DNA from: an uncultured Lachnospiraceae bacterium
GTDB lineage: Bacteria > Bacillota > Clostridia > Lachnospirales > Lachnospiraceae
DNA length: 64,000 nucleotides
Direction of reading: 5' to 3'
Assembly: GCA_902476265.1 (NCBI GenBank)
Contig: CABSCP010000003.1
Location: forward strand, 62,001 to 126,000
Of the stretch, positions 16,075 through 23,754 are shown piece after piece (the first letter of the stretch is position 1; the number at the start of each line of letters is the position of its first letter). Made by a program: the position numbers and the translations under genes. The notes under the pieces were generated by a model, which worked only from the letters and a program-made list of their open reading frames with translations, did not search any database and was not told the DNA's origin.

Positions 16075-17217
16075 TCATACTTCCTGGTACTTCGCCACAT
16101 AAACGGGGAAGGTATCCGTGCCTTTCACCTGTTTGCCGGACGTGATGGTTACGTTTTTATCCGAGATGATATATTCCACATCGGCATCCGCTTCCACCAC
16201 GGTATCCTGCATCAGAACACAGTTTTTCACCTTTGCACCCTTCCTGATCTTCACACCGCGGAACAGAACGCTGTTCTCCACTTCCCCTTCAATGATACAA
16301 CCGTCCGCCGCCATCACATTTTTCGCCTTTGCGCCGTCTATGTAACGGGTAGGGTTGTCATCACGGATCTTGGTATAGATGGGACTGCCGCCAAACAGCC
16401 CGTCCAGGTTTTCATCCTTTAAAAGCTTCATATTTTCATCGAAATAGCTCTTCATATCGCTGATGCGCCCGATATAGCCCGTATATTCAAAGGCCTGCAC
16501 ATTCAGCTTCTCCAGCTGCGGCGCCAGGATATCCCGTTCGAAGTAAACATGTCCGCGGACATAGGCTGCGCTGATCTGGCTGATCAGAAGCTCCCTTTCG
16601 ATCATATAAATGTTCAGAGAAAGGTTCTGCACGCCGGGCTCTTCCGGATTGATGCGGATTTCCCGGATGCGTCCGTCTTCCACATCCAGCGTATAATACA
16701 GGTCCTTATTCACATCAAAAGGCTTCATGACCCCTTTGGGAATCTCTTCCCTGGCATAAGCCACCGTAACGTCCGCACCGCTCTTGATATGCGCATCAAT
16801 CATGGCATTGAAATCGAAATTAGCCGCCAGATTGGCTTCCGACATGATCACATATTTTTCCTTCTGGTCTTTTAAAAAGTCCAGAATGCTGGCCAGCGCC
16901 TCCACACGCCCGTTATAAACCTTCACGGTCTTTTCCGCGAAAGGAGGGACGATATTTAAGCCCCCGTTTTTCCGGGTCAGATCCCATTCTCTGCCGGACC
17001 CCAGATGGTCCATGAGGGAATGATAGTTCTTGCGCACGATGAGGGAAATATTATCGATTCCGCAGTTCACCATGCTGGAAAGAATGAAGTCTACCATGCG
17101 GTAACGGCCTGCAAAAGGAATGGAAGCCATTGTGCGCTCCGCGACAAGCTCGGGAACCAGCGCATCGTAGCTGTTGGGGAAAATGATGCCGAGTGCATTT
17201 GCATTGGAGTTTACCAT
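16075..17217 (-). CDS. glgD: Glucose-1-phosphate adenylyltransferase, GlgD subunit
   Basis: 380-aa non-catalytic or regulatory partner of GlgC. The nucleotidyltransferase domain is present (about 1-230), but the glycine-rich loop is replaced by IIFPNSYDALVPEL, as is usual for GlgD, while FAGRYRMVDFILS is kept. The C-terminal part is a left-handed beta-helix with hexapeptide-like turns. In Firmicutes GlgC and GlgD form a mixed tetramer with higher activity than GlgC alone. AAAGGATGG precedes the ATG, which overlaps the end of glgC by 7 nt, so translation is coupled. Confidence 0.9.
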   Translation of the reverse strand: MVNSNANALGIIFPNSYDALVPELVAERTMASIPFAGRYRMVDFILSSMVNCGIDNISLIVRKNYHSLMDHLGSGREWDLTRKNGGLNIVPPFAEKTVKVYNGRVEALASILDFLKDQKEKYVIMSEANLAANFDFNAMIDAHIKSGADVTVAYAREEIPKGVMKPFDVNKDLYYTLDVEDGRIREIRINPEEPGVQNLSLNIYMIERELLISQISAAYVRGHVYFERDILAPQLEKLNVQAFEYTGYIGRISDMKSYFDENMKLLKDENLDGLFGGSPIYTKIRDDNPTRYIDGAKAKNVMAADGCIIEGEVENSVLFRGVKIRKGAKVKNCVLMQDTVVEADADVEYIISDKNVTITSGKQVKGTDTFPVYVAKYQEV

Positions 17218-18419
17218 TGTACTTCACCATCCTTTACATTTTGATCTACCATGGCGTTAGGGCCTACCTTAGCGCCGTCGCCGATATACACGCCGGAACC
17301 TACGGTAGCCACACCGCTGTCGCCGTCTGAGGGCATTGCGCCTACGGAGGCATTTTCACCGATCACCACGTTCTCGGCAACGATACAGTGCTTCACAACC
17401 GCGCCTGCTTTGATCACCGTGCCGCCCATCACCACGGCATCTTCCACTTCCGCGCCCTCTTCCACCGAAACGCCGGCAAACAGGACGGAGTGCTTCACAT
17501 GGCCTGCGATCCGGCAGCCGTCTGTGATCATGGAATTTTCCACAACGCCGGTTTCCGTAATCCGGTGTCCGGTCATGCCGCTGTTTCTGCTGTAGATTTT
17601 CCAGTTATCGTCAAAGAGATTGATCCCGCTGTGCTCGGGGTCCAAAACCTCCATATTCGCTTCCCAGAGAGAGGAAATGGTTCCCACATCCTTCCAGTAG
17701 CCGCTGAAATGATACGCATACATGTCCCTGCCGTCGCGGAGAAGGCTGGGAATGATATTGTTCCCGAAATCATTCTCGGAATCCGGATCCGCTTCATCCT
17801 CAATCAGATATTTCTTTAAAATATCCCAGTTGAAGATATAGATTCCCATGGATGCCAGATTGGATTTGGGTTCCTTGGGTTTTTCCTGGAATTCGGTGAT
17901 CTTGTCGTTCTCATCCGTCACCATCAGGCCGAAACGGGAAGCCTCTTCCCAGGGCACTTCCATGACTGCAACAGAGAATTCTGCGCCCTTTTCTTTATGA
18001 AATTTTAAAAAGTCACTATAGTCCTGTTTGCAGATCTGGTCACCGGAAAGAATGATGACATACTGCGGATTATAGCGTTCGATGAACGGAATGTTCTGAT
18101 AAATGGCATTGGCAGTCCCCTTATACCAGTCGGAACCGGATGCCTTCTGATAAGGCGGCAGGACATGCACACCGCCGATCAGGCGGTCCAGATCCCAAGG
18201 CTGTCCGTTCCCAATGTACTCATTGAGCACCATCGGCTGATACTGCGTCAGAATGCCGACGGTATCAATGCCGGAATTTACACAGTTAGATAGCGGAAAA
18301 TCGATGATACGATACTTTCCGCCAAAAGGGACAGCAGGTTTTGCCAGCTTTTGAGTCAGCGCATATAAACGTGACCCCTGACCGCCGGCAAGGAGCATTG
18401 CAATCATTTCTTTTGCCAT
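17211..18419 (-). CDS. glgC: Glucose-1-phosphate adenylyltransferase, catalytic subunit
   Basis: 402 aa. Makes ADP-glucose from ATP and glucose-1-phosphate, the committed step of glycogen synthesis. The nucleotide loop LLAGGQGSRLYALT is at 8-21, followed by KPAVPFGGKYRIIDFPLSN and the metal-binding Asp in LSGDQICKQDY. C-terminal beta-helix from about 290. ATG at 18419 with AGGGGG 7 nt upstream; a further in-frame ATG at 18464 has no such site. First gene of glgC-glgD-small gene. Glycogen synthase and branching enzyme are not in the window. Confidence 0.93.
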   Translation of the reverse strand: MAKEMIAMLLAGGQGSRLYALTQKLAKPAVPFGGKYRIIDFPLSNCVNSGIDTVGILTQYQPMVLNEYIGNGQPWDLDRLIGGVHVLPPYQKASGSDWYKGTANAIYQNIPFIERYNPQYVIILSGDQICKQDYSDFLKFHKEKGAEFSVAVMEVPWEEASRFGLMVTDENDKITEFQEKPKEPKSNLASMGIYIFNWDILKKYLIEDEADPDSENDFGNNIIPSLLRDGRDMYAYHFSGYWKDVGTISSLWEANMEVLDPEHSGINLFDDNWKIYSRNSGMTGHRITETGVVENSMITDGCRIAGHVKHSVLFAGVSVEEGAEVEDAVVMGGTVIKAGAVVKHCIVAENVVIGENASVGAMPSDGDSGVATVGSGVYIGDGAKVGPNAMVDQNVKDGEVQW

Positions 18420-18687
18420 GATATTTCCCCCTGACGATTTATTTTTATAGTAAAATTGTAACATATCTTTTTCGATTTTCCCAGTCTTTTGTGCGTTTTT
18501 ATTGTATTTTTATGCAGAAATTTTATCAGCCCAGTAATAACCCCATTTTTACCTTCACGGCGCACAGGGGGGATTTCCCATTTTTTCATTGAAGCCTGCA
18601 GTCGGTCATGTTATACTAAAAGACAGATACCGTCAGACTGCAGATGCTTTTCTCCATCGTCCGGCGGCTGGGAAAGGATGCGTGATC

Positions 18688-19053
18688 ATGATGTCTGTAA
18701 ACGAATCTGCGGAAAATTATCTGGAGACCATTTTAATTTTGAGCAAGTCCCGTCCCGTGGTGCGCTCTGTGGACATAGCCGAAGAGCTGGGATTTAAAAA
18801 ATCAAGCGTCAGTGTCGCCATGAAAAATCTGCGGGAAAAAGAGCATATCACCGTGACGAAGGAAGGCTTCATCTATCTCACCGACACGGGCAGGGAAATT
18901 GCGGAAATGATTTACGAACGTCACGAACTGCTCACCGGCTGGCTGGTGGCCCTTGGCGTGGATCCTCAGACCGCGGCGACCGACGCCTGCCGGATGGAGC
19001 ATGTGATAAGTCCCGAAAGCTTTGCCGCCATCAAGAAACATATCAAACATTAA
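18688..19053 (+). CDS. DtxR/MntR-family metal-dependent regulator (short form)
   Basis: 121 aa. N-terminal winged helix-turn-helix (about 5-65; VRSVDIAEELGFKKSSVSVA) and the dimerisation/metal domain (70-120; ERHELLTGWLVALGV, then CRMEHVISPE with the Cys/His/Glu ligands). The SH3-like third domain of DtxR is absent, as in MntR. It probably responds to Mn2+ or Fe2+. AAAGGA lies about 10 nt before the ATG at 18688. It could regulate metal genes elsewhere; the manganese-type riboswitch nearby at 21205-21290 is a separate control system. Confidence 0.85.
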   Translation: MMSVNESAENYLETILILSKSRPVVRSVDIAEELGFKKSSVSVAMKNLREKEHITVTKEGFIYLTDTGREIAEMIYERHELLTGWLVALGVDPQTAATDACRMEHVISPESFAAIKKHIKH

Positions 19054-19073
19054 AATATCAGATGACAGACCCA

Positions 19074-19103
19074 AAAACAGCTGCCCTTTCGGACAGCTGT
19101 TTT
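19074..19103. terminator. Bidirectional terminator between the DtxR-like and CarD genes
   Basis: 10-bp stem AAAACAGCTG / CAGCTGTTTT with a 10-nt loop, T-rich on both strands. It serves both convergent genes. Confidence 0.8.
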
Positions 19104-19148
19104 CTTCTCTGTTTCATATATTATGGACAGCAGCGCCTTCCGGCGCCC

Positions 19149-19679
19149 TTATACGTTCTTCACCGTGCCTTCCAGCAGTCTGATCTGATCCGTTACATAT
19201 TCCTTCACCTTTTCTGCCGGCACCTCCAAAGCCATGGATAATTCCAGGAAAAGATTGTCTTCCGCCACCTTCAGATATTTGGAATCCATGGCAGGCAGCT
19301 TACGCCCCTGAATGGCCCGCTCTTTCCTCCGGCCGTGCATGGAACGGATGATGGAAAGCATCCCTCTGGGGTCACAGCGGTTGATGGCACTCCTGTACTT
19401 TTCCTCCCTTGCCCGGTCTTCCTTGATCCAGGGCTCTTCCAGCATGGGAAGTTCCTCCAAAAGCGCTCCTGCCTCCTCTTTGGTGAGAACCGGCCTCATC
19501 ACATTCTTGCTTTCCTCATGCTCTACGGGAGTAAATATCTTGCTTCCGACGTCCAACACAAGCTGCAGCTCATAATAGAGCTTGTTTTTCGGAACGCCAT
19601 CCATTTTCAGTGTGGTCACATCCTTTATCTCACATACCCCTTTACATCCATAAGTAACGAAATCTCCTTTTTGAAACAT
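19149..19679 (-). CDS. CarD/CdnL-family RNA polymerase-binding regulator
   Basis: 176 aa. N-terminal Tudor-like RNA-polymerase-interacting domain (1-60; FQKGDFVTYGCKGVCEI, then KLYYELQL), followed by a helical DNA-binding domain (about 70-165; CDPRGMLSIIRSMHGRRKER). CarD-type proteins stabilise the open promoter complex, mostly at housekeeping promoters. AGGTACTT lies upstream of the ATG. A TATAAT box is at 19747-19742, and the leader contains a 7-bp hairpin (19707-19729). Single gene. Confidence 0.87.
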   Translation of the reverse strand: MFQKGDFVTYGCKGVCEIKDVTTLKMDGVPKNKLYYELQLVLDVGSKIFTPVEHEESKNVMRPVLTKEEAGALLEELPMLEEPWIKEDRAREEKYRSAINRCDPRGMLSIIRSMHGRRKERAIQGRKLPAMDSKYLKVAEDNLFLELSMALEVPAEKVKEYVTDQIRLLEGTVKNV

Positions 19680-19857
19680 AAGTACCTCTACTTTCCCTGC
19701 AAATCCGGCAGTTCATAAGCAAAACTGCCCGCTACATTATCATTATACCCCAAAACAGGCGGGAAAGCTAATGGTATTTTATGTTTTTGAATATTTTTGT
19801 TTAAAATTACGCATATGTGTTCCGTCATACATTGTATAAACTGCGCATATGCCGAAT

Positions 19858-19983
19858 TTAATCCTCTTTTTTTGCCGTAATCCTGCCCAGCAGCCAGACT
19901 GCCGCCATAATGATCAGACAGGCGGTAAAAATTCCCAGCATTCCTTTTCCCATGATTTCCAGCGCGATCATAAAGTTTGCCAT
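19858..19983 (-). CDS. OadG-related small membrane subunit
   Basis: 41-aa protein with one hydrophobic span (GMLGIFTACLIIMAAVWLLG) and a charged tail TAKKED. AAGGAG lies 8 nt before the ATG at 19983. It begins 15 nt after oadB. It resembles the membrane anchor of the gamma subunit of Na+-translocating decarboxylases (OadG) without the cytosolic tail. It probably stabilises the beta subunit. The short length and the missing alpha subunit are what set this locus apart. Confidence 0.8.
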   Translation of the reverse strand: MANFMIALEIMGKGMLGIFTACLIIMAAVWLLGRITAKKED

Positions 19984-19998
19984 ATCGTTTCTCCTTTT

Positions 19999-21135
19999 TT
20001 ATAAAAATCTGCTCACCAGATTGATCACCAGTCCGCCTGCCACTACGGAAGCGATCTGTCCCGCCACATTCGCTCCGGCTGCGTGCATCAGGATCACATT
20101 CCCCGGCAGTTCCGTCTGCGCAATTTTCTGAACCACACGGGAGGACATGGGAAACGCGGAAATTCCCGCCGCCCCGATCATGGGATTGATTTTTTCCTTC
20201 CGGAACAGATTGATCAATTTTGCAAACATCACGCCGCCTACGGTATCAAAGACAAAAGCCAGCAGACCGATCCCCATGATCAGCAGCGTTTCCGGCCTCA
20301 CAAACTGCTCCGCCCTCATGCTGAAGGAAATGGTAATCCCCAAAAGCAGTGTAATCAAATTGGCCAGATCCGTCTGCGCCGTTTCCGAAAGGCTGTGAAG
20401 CACACCGCATTCCCGCAGCAGATTTCCGAACATGAGAAAGCCCACCAGCGCTACGGAAGCGGGGGCAATAAAGCCCACGATAAAGGTCACTGCGATGGGA
20501 AAGGCGATCCGCATGGATTTGCTCACTTTGGAAGGATGATAGGCCATCCGGATACATCTCTCCTTTTTGGTCGTGGTCAGTTTGATGGCCAGCGGCTGTA
20601 TGATGGGTACCAGCGCCATATAAGAATAAGCGGCCACTGCAATAGCGCCCACATAGCCGGATTTTAAGACCTGAGATACCAGAATAGAGGTGGGCCCGTC
20701 AGCGGCTCCGATGATACCGATGGCCGCCGCATCCTTTAAATCAAAGCCCATCAGCGCCGCAGCGCATATGGCGATGAAAATACCGAACTGAGCGGCTGCG
20801 CCGAACAAAAACATGACAGGCTGAGACAAAAGCGGTCCAAAATCGATCATGGCCCCGATCCCGATAAACAGCAAAATCGGCATGGCCTCCGAAGCTTCTA
20901 TTCCCACTTCAAACAGCCATTGGATAATCCCTCTGCTCTCCACCGAACCCTGCACCAGCTGATCCACCACACCGCTCAACGGCAGATTCACCAAAATTGC
21001 GCCAAAGCCCATGGGTAAAAGCAGCGCCGGCTCATATTCCTTTTTCACCGCCAGATAAATGAGCGCCAGCCCAACCGCATACATGACCAGCTGCCTCCAG
21101 GTTACATTCTGCAGCCCTTCTAACAGAAATTCCAT
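19999..21135 (-). CDS. Na+-translocating decarboxylase beta subunit homologue (OadB)
   Basis: 378-aa integral membrane protein of the OadB/GcdB/MmdB family, which couples decarboxylation of biotin-bound carboxyl groups to Na+ export. Family motifs: FIGIGAMIDFGPLL with the essential Asp region, GIIGAADGPTSILVS, and FPMSSRVVQKIAQ with NVILMHAAGANVAGQI near the end. About nine to eleven membrane segments. GGAGG lies 8 nt before the ATG at 21135; an ATG at 21189 lies inside the terminator and is rejected. No alpha (carboxyltransferase) or biotin-carrier gene is nearby. The gene lies behind a manganese-type riboswitch, so its real substrate may differ. Confidence 0.88.
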   Translation of the reverse strand: MEFLLEGLQNVTWRQLVMYAVGLALIYLAVKKEYEPALLLPMGFGAILVNLPLSGVVDQLVQGSVESRGIIQWLFEVGIEASEAMPILLFIGIGAMIDFGPLLSQPVMFLFGAAAQFGIFIAICAAALMGFDLKDAAAIGIIGAADGPTSILVSQVLKSGYVGAIAVAAYSYMALVPIIQPLAIKLTTTKKERCIRMAYHPSKVSKSMRIAFPIAVTFIVGFIAPASVALVGFLMFGNLLRECGVLHSLSETAQTDLANLITLLLGITISFSMRAEQFVRPETLLIMGIGLLAFVFDTVGGVMFAKLINLFRKEKINPMIGAAGISAFPMSSRVVQKIAQTELPGNVILMHAAGANVAGQIASVVAGGLVINLVSRFL

Positions 21136-21172
21136 ATCGTTTCCTCCTTTTTTACGGGATAAGGCACAATAC

Positions 21173-21211
21173 AAAAAAGACTTTTGCACAAATTTATTTT
21201 GTGCAAAAGTC
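21173..21211 (-). terminator. Riboswitch expression-platform terminator
   Basis: Perfect 14-bp stem GACTTTTGCACAAA / TTTGTGCAAAAGTC, 5-nt loop, then six Ts on the minus strand. It shares the ACTTTT segment with the 3' strand of aptamer helix P1, so the two folds exclude each other. Confidence 0.88.
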
Positions 21212-21290
21212 TTGCCATTTCAACTCCGCGCGGGCCCCTTACGACCGTATTGACGCTTCGGAATCCATATCATGCCGGCTACTCCCTTTT
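21205..21290 (-). ncRNA. yybP-ykoY-type manganese riboswitch upstream of oadB
   Basis: Minus-strand leader RNA with the conserved blocks of the Mn2+-sensing yybP-ykoY family in order: AAAAGGGAGTAGCC (21290-21277), ATTCCGAAG, CGTCAATACG (21255-21246) and GGCAAGACTTTT (21216-21205). AAAAG at the 5' end pairs with CTTTT at the 3' end as P1. A TATAAT box at 21304-21299 starts the transcript, and an intrinsic terminator overlaps the 3' P1 strand. By the known mechanism, metal binding would stabilise P1, block the terminator and switch oadB on. A covariance search with the Rfam model would be decisive. Confidence 0.78.
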
Positions 21291-21346
21291 CTGACTTTAT
21301 TATAAAGGAATCTATGCCTTCTGTGTGTTCAAATACCGCTAAGGAT

Positions 21347-21736
21347 TCAGGCTTTTCCCTCGGCCTGACGTTTCCGGTAATCATCCAGCGCAGCTTTCAC
21401 CGCTTCTTCCGCCAGCACGGAACAGTGGATTTTTACAGGAGGCAGCCCCTCCAGCGCTTCCACCACCGCTTTGTTGGTCAGAGCCTCCGCCTCTTCGATG
21501 GTCTTTCCCTTGATCATCTCTGTAGCCATGGAACTGGTGGCGATGGCCGCGCCGCATCCAAAAGTATTAAATTTCACGTCCTCGATAATGCCGTCCTTAA
21601 TTTTCAGATACATTTTCATGATGTCTCCGCAGACCGCATTTCCCACTTCCCCTACCGCGTTGGCATCCTCAAGCTTTCCTACATTGCGGGGATTCGCAAA
21701 ATGATCCCGCACCTTTTCACTGTATGTCATTGCCAT
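21347..21736 (-). CDS. iscU: Fe-S cluster scaffold protein IscU/NifU type
   Basis: 129-aa scaffold on which iron-sulfur clusters are assembled. The three cluster ligands are visible in VCGDIMKM, TFGCGAA and KIHCSVLAEEA. Start: ATG at 21736, about 10 nt after AAGGAG; a GTG at 21745 is too near that site. It overlaps the 3' end of iscS by 20 nt, so it is translated from inside that gene's end. It takes sulfur from IscS. Downstream isc chaperones are absent, as is common in clostridia. Confidence 0.92.
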   Translation of the reverse strand: MAMTYSEKVRDHFANPRNVGKLEDANAVGEVGNAVCGDIMKMYLKIKDGIIEDVKFNTFGCGAAIATSSMATEMIKGKTIEEAEALTNKAVVEALEGLPPVKIHCSVLAEEAVKAALDDYRKRQAEGKA

Positions 21737-22925
21737 TGTCTTCACTCTCCTTTTCTGATTGATCCTTTATTCCGTCCCAGACCGGGGACATTTCTCTCAG
21801 TCGTTTCACTACCTTCGGTAACTTTTCAATGATATAATCCGCTTCTTCCATGGTATTGGTCTCATCCAGACTCAGCCGCAGGGAACCGTGGGCAATTTCC
21901 ACAGGGATTCCCAGCGCCAGCAGCACATGGCTGGGATCCAGTGATCCCGAAGTACATGCGGAACCGGAGGATGCCCGGATTCCTTCCAGATCCAGATACA
22001 GAAGAAGAGATTCTCCCTCTATGCCTTCAAAACAGAAATTCAGATTTCCCGGCAGCCGCCTTTTTCGATCCCCGTTCAAGCGGCTTTTGGGAATCTGCAG
22101 GACAGCGTCCGCAATTTTTTCCCGCATAGCCAGGATCCGCTCATTCTTTTCCTCCCGGTTTTCCAGGCTTTCCTTTAATGCTTCCTCCATTCCCACAATG
22201 GCGGGCACATTCTCCGTGCCGGCCCTTTTGCCTCTTTCCTGCGCGCCCCCGGCGATCAGATTCCCGATGGGAATCCCTTTTCTCACATAAAGGGCTCCGA
22301 TTCCTTTGGGACCGTGGAATTTATGGGCCGCCATGGAAAGCATGTCTATGTTTTGGGCCTTCACATCCACCGGCAGATGGCCGACGGCCTGCACCGCATC
22401 CGTATGGAAGAAAACGCCTTTCTCCCGGCAAATTTCTCCGATCTCTTCAATCGGCTGGACGGTTCCCACTTCATTATTCACATACATGATCGTGACCAGG
22501 GCGGTATCCTCCCGGATTGCTTCCGCCACCTCACAGGGCCGCACCAGACCGTCCCGGTGGACGGGCAGAAGGGTCACCTCAAATCCCTGCTTCTCCAGCG
22601 CCTGCAAGGTATGCAGCACCGCATGGTGTTCAAAGGCGGATGAGATCAGATGTTTCTTCCCCTTTTTCGCACCGATGGCAGCAGCCTGGGTGATCGCCCA
22701 GTTGTCCGCTTCACTTCCGCCGGATGTGAAATAAATCTCATTAGCCTGTGCATGGATCAGCTCAGCGATCTCTTTCCTTGCTGTTTCCACGGCTTCCTCC
22801 GCATTTCTTCCGGCCTCATGAAGGCTGGAGGGATTTCCAAATATATCGGTAAAGCAAGGCATCATGGCCTGTAACGCACGGCTGCTGATTCTGGTGGTAG
22901 CAGCCTGATCTGCATAAACCTGCAT
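21717..22925 (-). CDS. iscS: Cysteine desulfurase (IscS/NifS)
   Basis: 402-aa PLP enzyme that removes sulfur from cysteine for Fe-S clusters. The PLP-binding Lys is in MAAHKFHGPKG; His in SSAFEHHAVL and the active-site Cys loop SSGSACTSGSLDPSH are present. The short C-terminal loop and partner IscU place it in the IscS/NifS group. Start: ATG at 22925 with AGGAGG about 9 nt upstream, preferred to 22976. It has its own consensus promoter with two Rrf2-type operator palindromes, so it is transcribed apart from iscR. Confidence 0.93.
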   Translation of the reverse strand: MQVYADQAATTRISSRALQAMMPCFTDIFGNPSSLHEAGRNAEEAVETARKEIAELIHAQANEIYFTSGGSEADNWAITQAAAIGAKKGKKHLISSAFEHHAVLHTLQALEKQGFEVTLLPVHRDGLVRPCEVAEAIREDTALVTIMYVNNEVGTVQPIEEIGEICREKGVFFHTDAVQAVGHLPVDVKAQNIDMLSMAAHKFHGPKGIGALYVRKGIPIGNLIAGGAQERGKRAGTENVPAIVGMEEALKESLENREEKNERILAMREKIADAVLQIPKSRLNGDRKRRLPGNLNFCFEGIEGESLLLYLDLEGIRASSGSACTSGSLDPSHVLLALGIPVEIAHGSLRLSLDETNTMEEADYIIEKLPKVVKRLREMSPVWDGIKDQSEKESEDNGNDIQ

Positions 22926-22943
22926 TCCTTTGTTCCTCCTATT

Positions 22944-22999
22944 TCCTATCTTTTCTATAGGAATTATATCTCTCATATCCTATTATGTCAATAGGATAT
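22944..22999 (-). promoter_or_regulatory. iscS promoter with two matched operator palindromes
   Basis: Minus strand: TTGACA (22991-22986), 17-nt spacer, TATAAT (22968-22963). Two inverted repeats of the same design, TCCTAT-N7-ATAGGA, lie at 22944-22962 (start site) and 22975-22999 (over the -35; here extended to 9-bp arms ATATCCTAT / ATAGGATAT). Their centres are 34 bp apart, about three helical turns. The natural ligand is the IscR-like protein encoded just upstream. Confidence 0.85.
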
Positions 23000-23004
23000 T
23001 TAGC

Positions 23005-23075
23005 AAAAAAAAATCGGCCTGCTTTTCCGGGTCATCATGCCTGTATCAGGTAAAAAAGCCGGGCAACGCAGGCCG
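23005..23075 (-). terminator. Terminator of iscR
   Basis: Outer stem CGGCCTGC / GCAGGCCG (23068-23075 with 23015-23022), inner CCGG pairing, and an eight-T tract on the minus strand. It separates iscR from iscS. Confidence 0.8.
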
Positions 23076-23081
23076 CCAAAT

Positions 23082-23498
23082 TCATCCGCAGTTTCCGTCC
23101 AGCAGATCCTGTATGGTAATTCCGGACAGATATTCGTCGATAATGGTGTCCAGTCTCATCCACATGGGTCTGGTGAGGCAATTGGCGGAATGAGTACAGT
23201 CCGAATCACACCCTTCTTCCAGGCATGCCACCGGCGCCAGCGTTCCTTCCGTCAGCTTCAGGATTTCATTGACCGGATATTCCTCCGGCCTGCGGGCCAG
23301 CTTATAACCGCCGTCCTTTCCTCTCTGGCTCATCAGAAGCCCCGCCTTATTCAGCATGGCCACAATTGCTTCCAGATATTTCATGGATATCTCCTGTCTT
23401 TCCGATATGGATTTCAGCGAGATAAATGCCCCTCTCTCCTGCTGTGCCAGATCCAACATCACCCGCAGCGCATATCTGCCTTTTGTGGAAACCATCAT
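23082..23498 (-). CDS. iscR: Rrf2/IscR-family transcriptional regulator
   Basis: 138 aa. Winged helix-turn-helix (1-70; STKGRYALRVMLDLA, RQEISMKYLEAIVAML, QRGKDGGYKLAR) and a cluster-binding loop with cysteines in ACLEEGCDSDCTHSANCL, allowing an Fe-S cluster. It senses Fe-S status and should repress iscS through the two palindromes at 22944-22999. GGAGG lies 8 nt before the ATG at 23498. An extended -10 box TGTTATAAT is at 23616-23608. Confidence 0.9.
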   Translation of the reverse strand: MMVSTKGRYALRVMLDLAQQERGAFISLKSISERQEISMKYLEAIVAMLNKAGLLMSQRGKDGGYKLARRPEEYPVNEILKLTEGTLAPVACLEEGCDSDCTHSANCLTRPMWMRLDTIIDEYLSGITIQDLLDGNCG

Positions 23499-23654
23499 GT
23501 CCGTATCCTCCGCTTTCTTTCTCCGGGAAACTGTTTTTCACACGCCTTTCCCGGTCAATCCAATTTTAAAATCTTCTAAAGAAGCCGTCTTTTCTCTTAA
23601 CGCCCCTATTATAACAAGTTATTCTCCCGATATCCATAACAATTCTTCCGATTC

Positions 23655-23683
23655 TTGACGGACCTTTCTTTCTGTCGTAAACT
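23655..23683 (+). promoter_or_regulatory. Putative promoter of the amidohydrolase gene
   Basis: TTGACG (23655-23660), 17-nt spacer, TAAACT (23678-23683). Confidence 0.5.
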
Positions 23684-23754
23684 TAAAAAAGGACACAATA
23701 TTTTCAAGGAGAAAAGTAGCTGCAGCATCTTTTTGCAGTTATGAAGAAAAAGCG

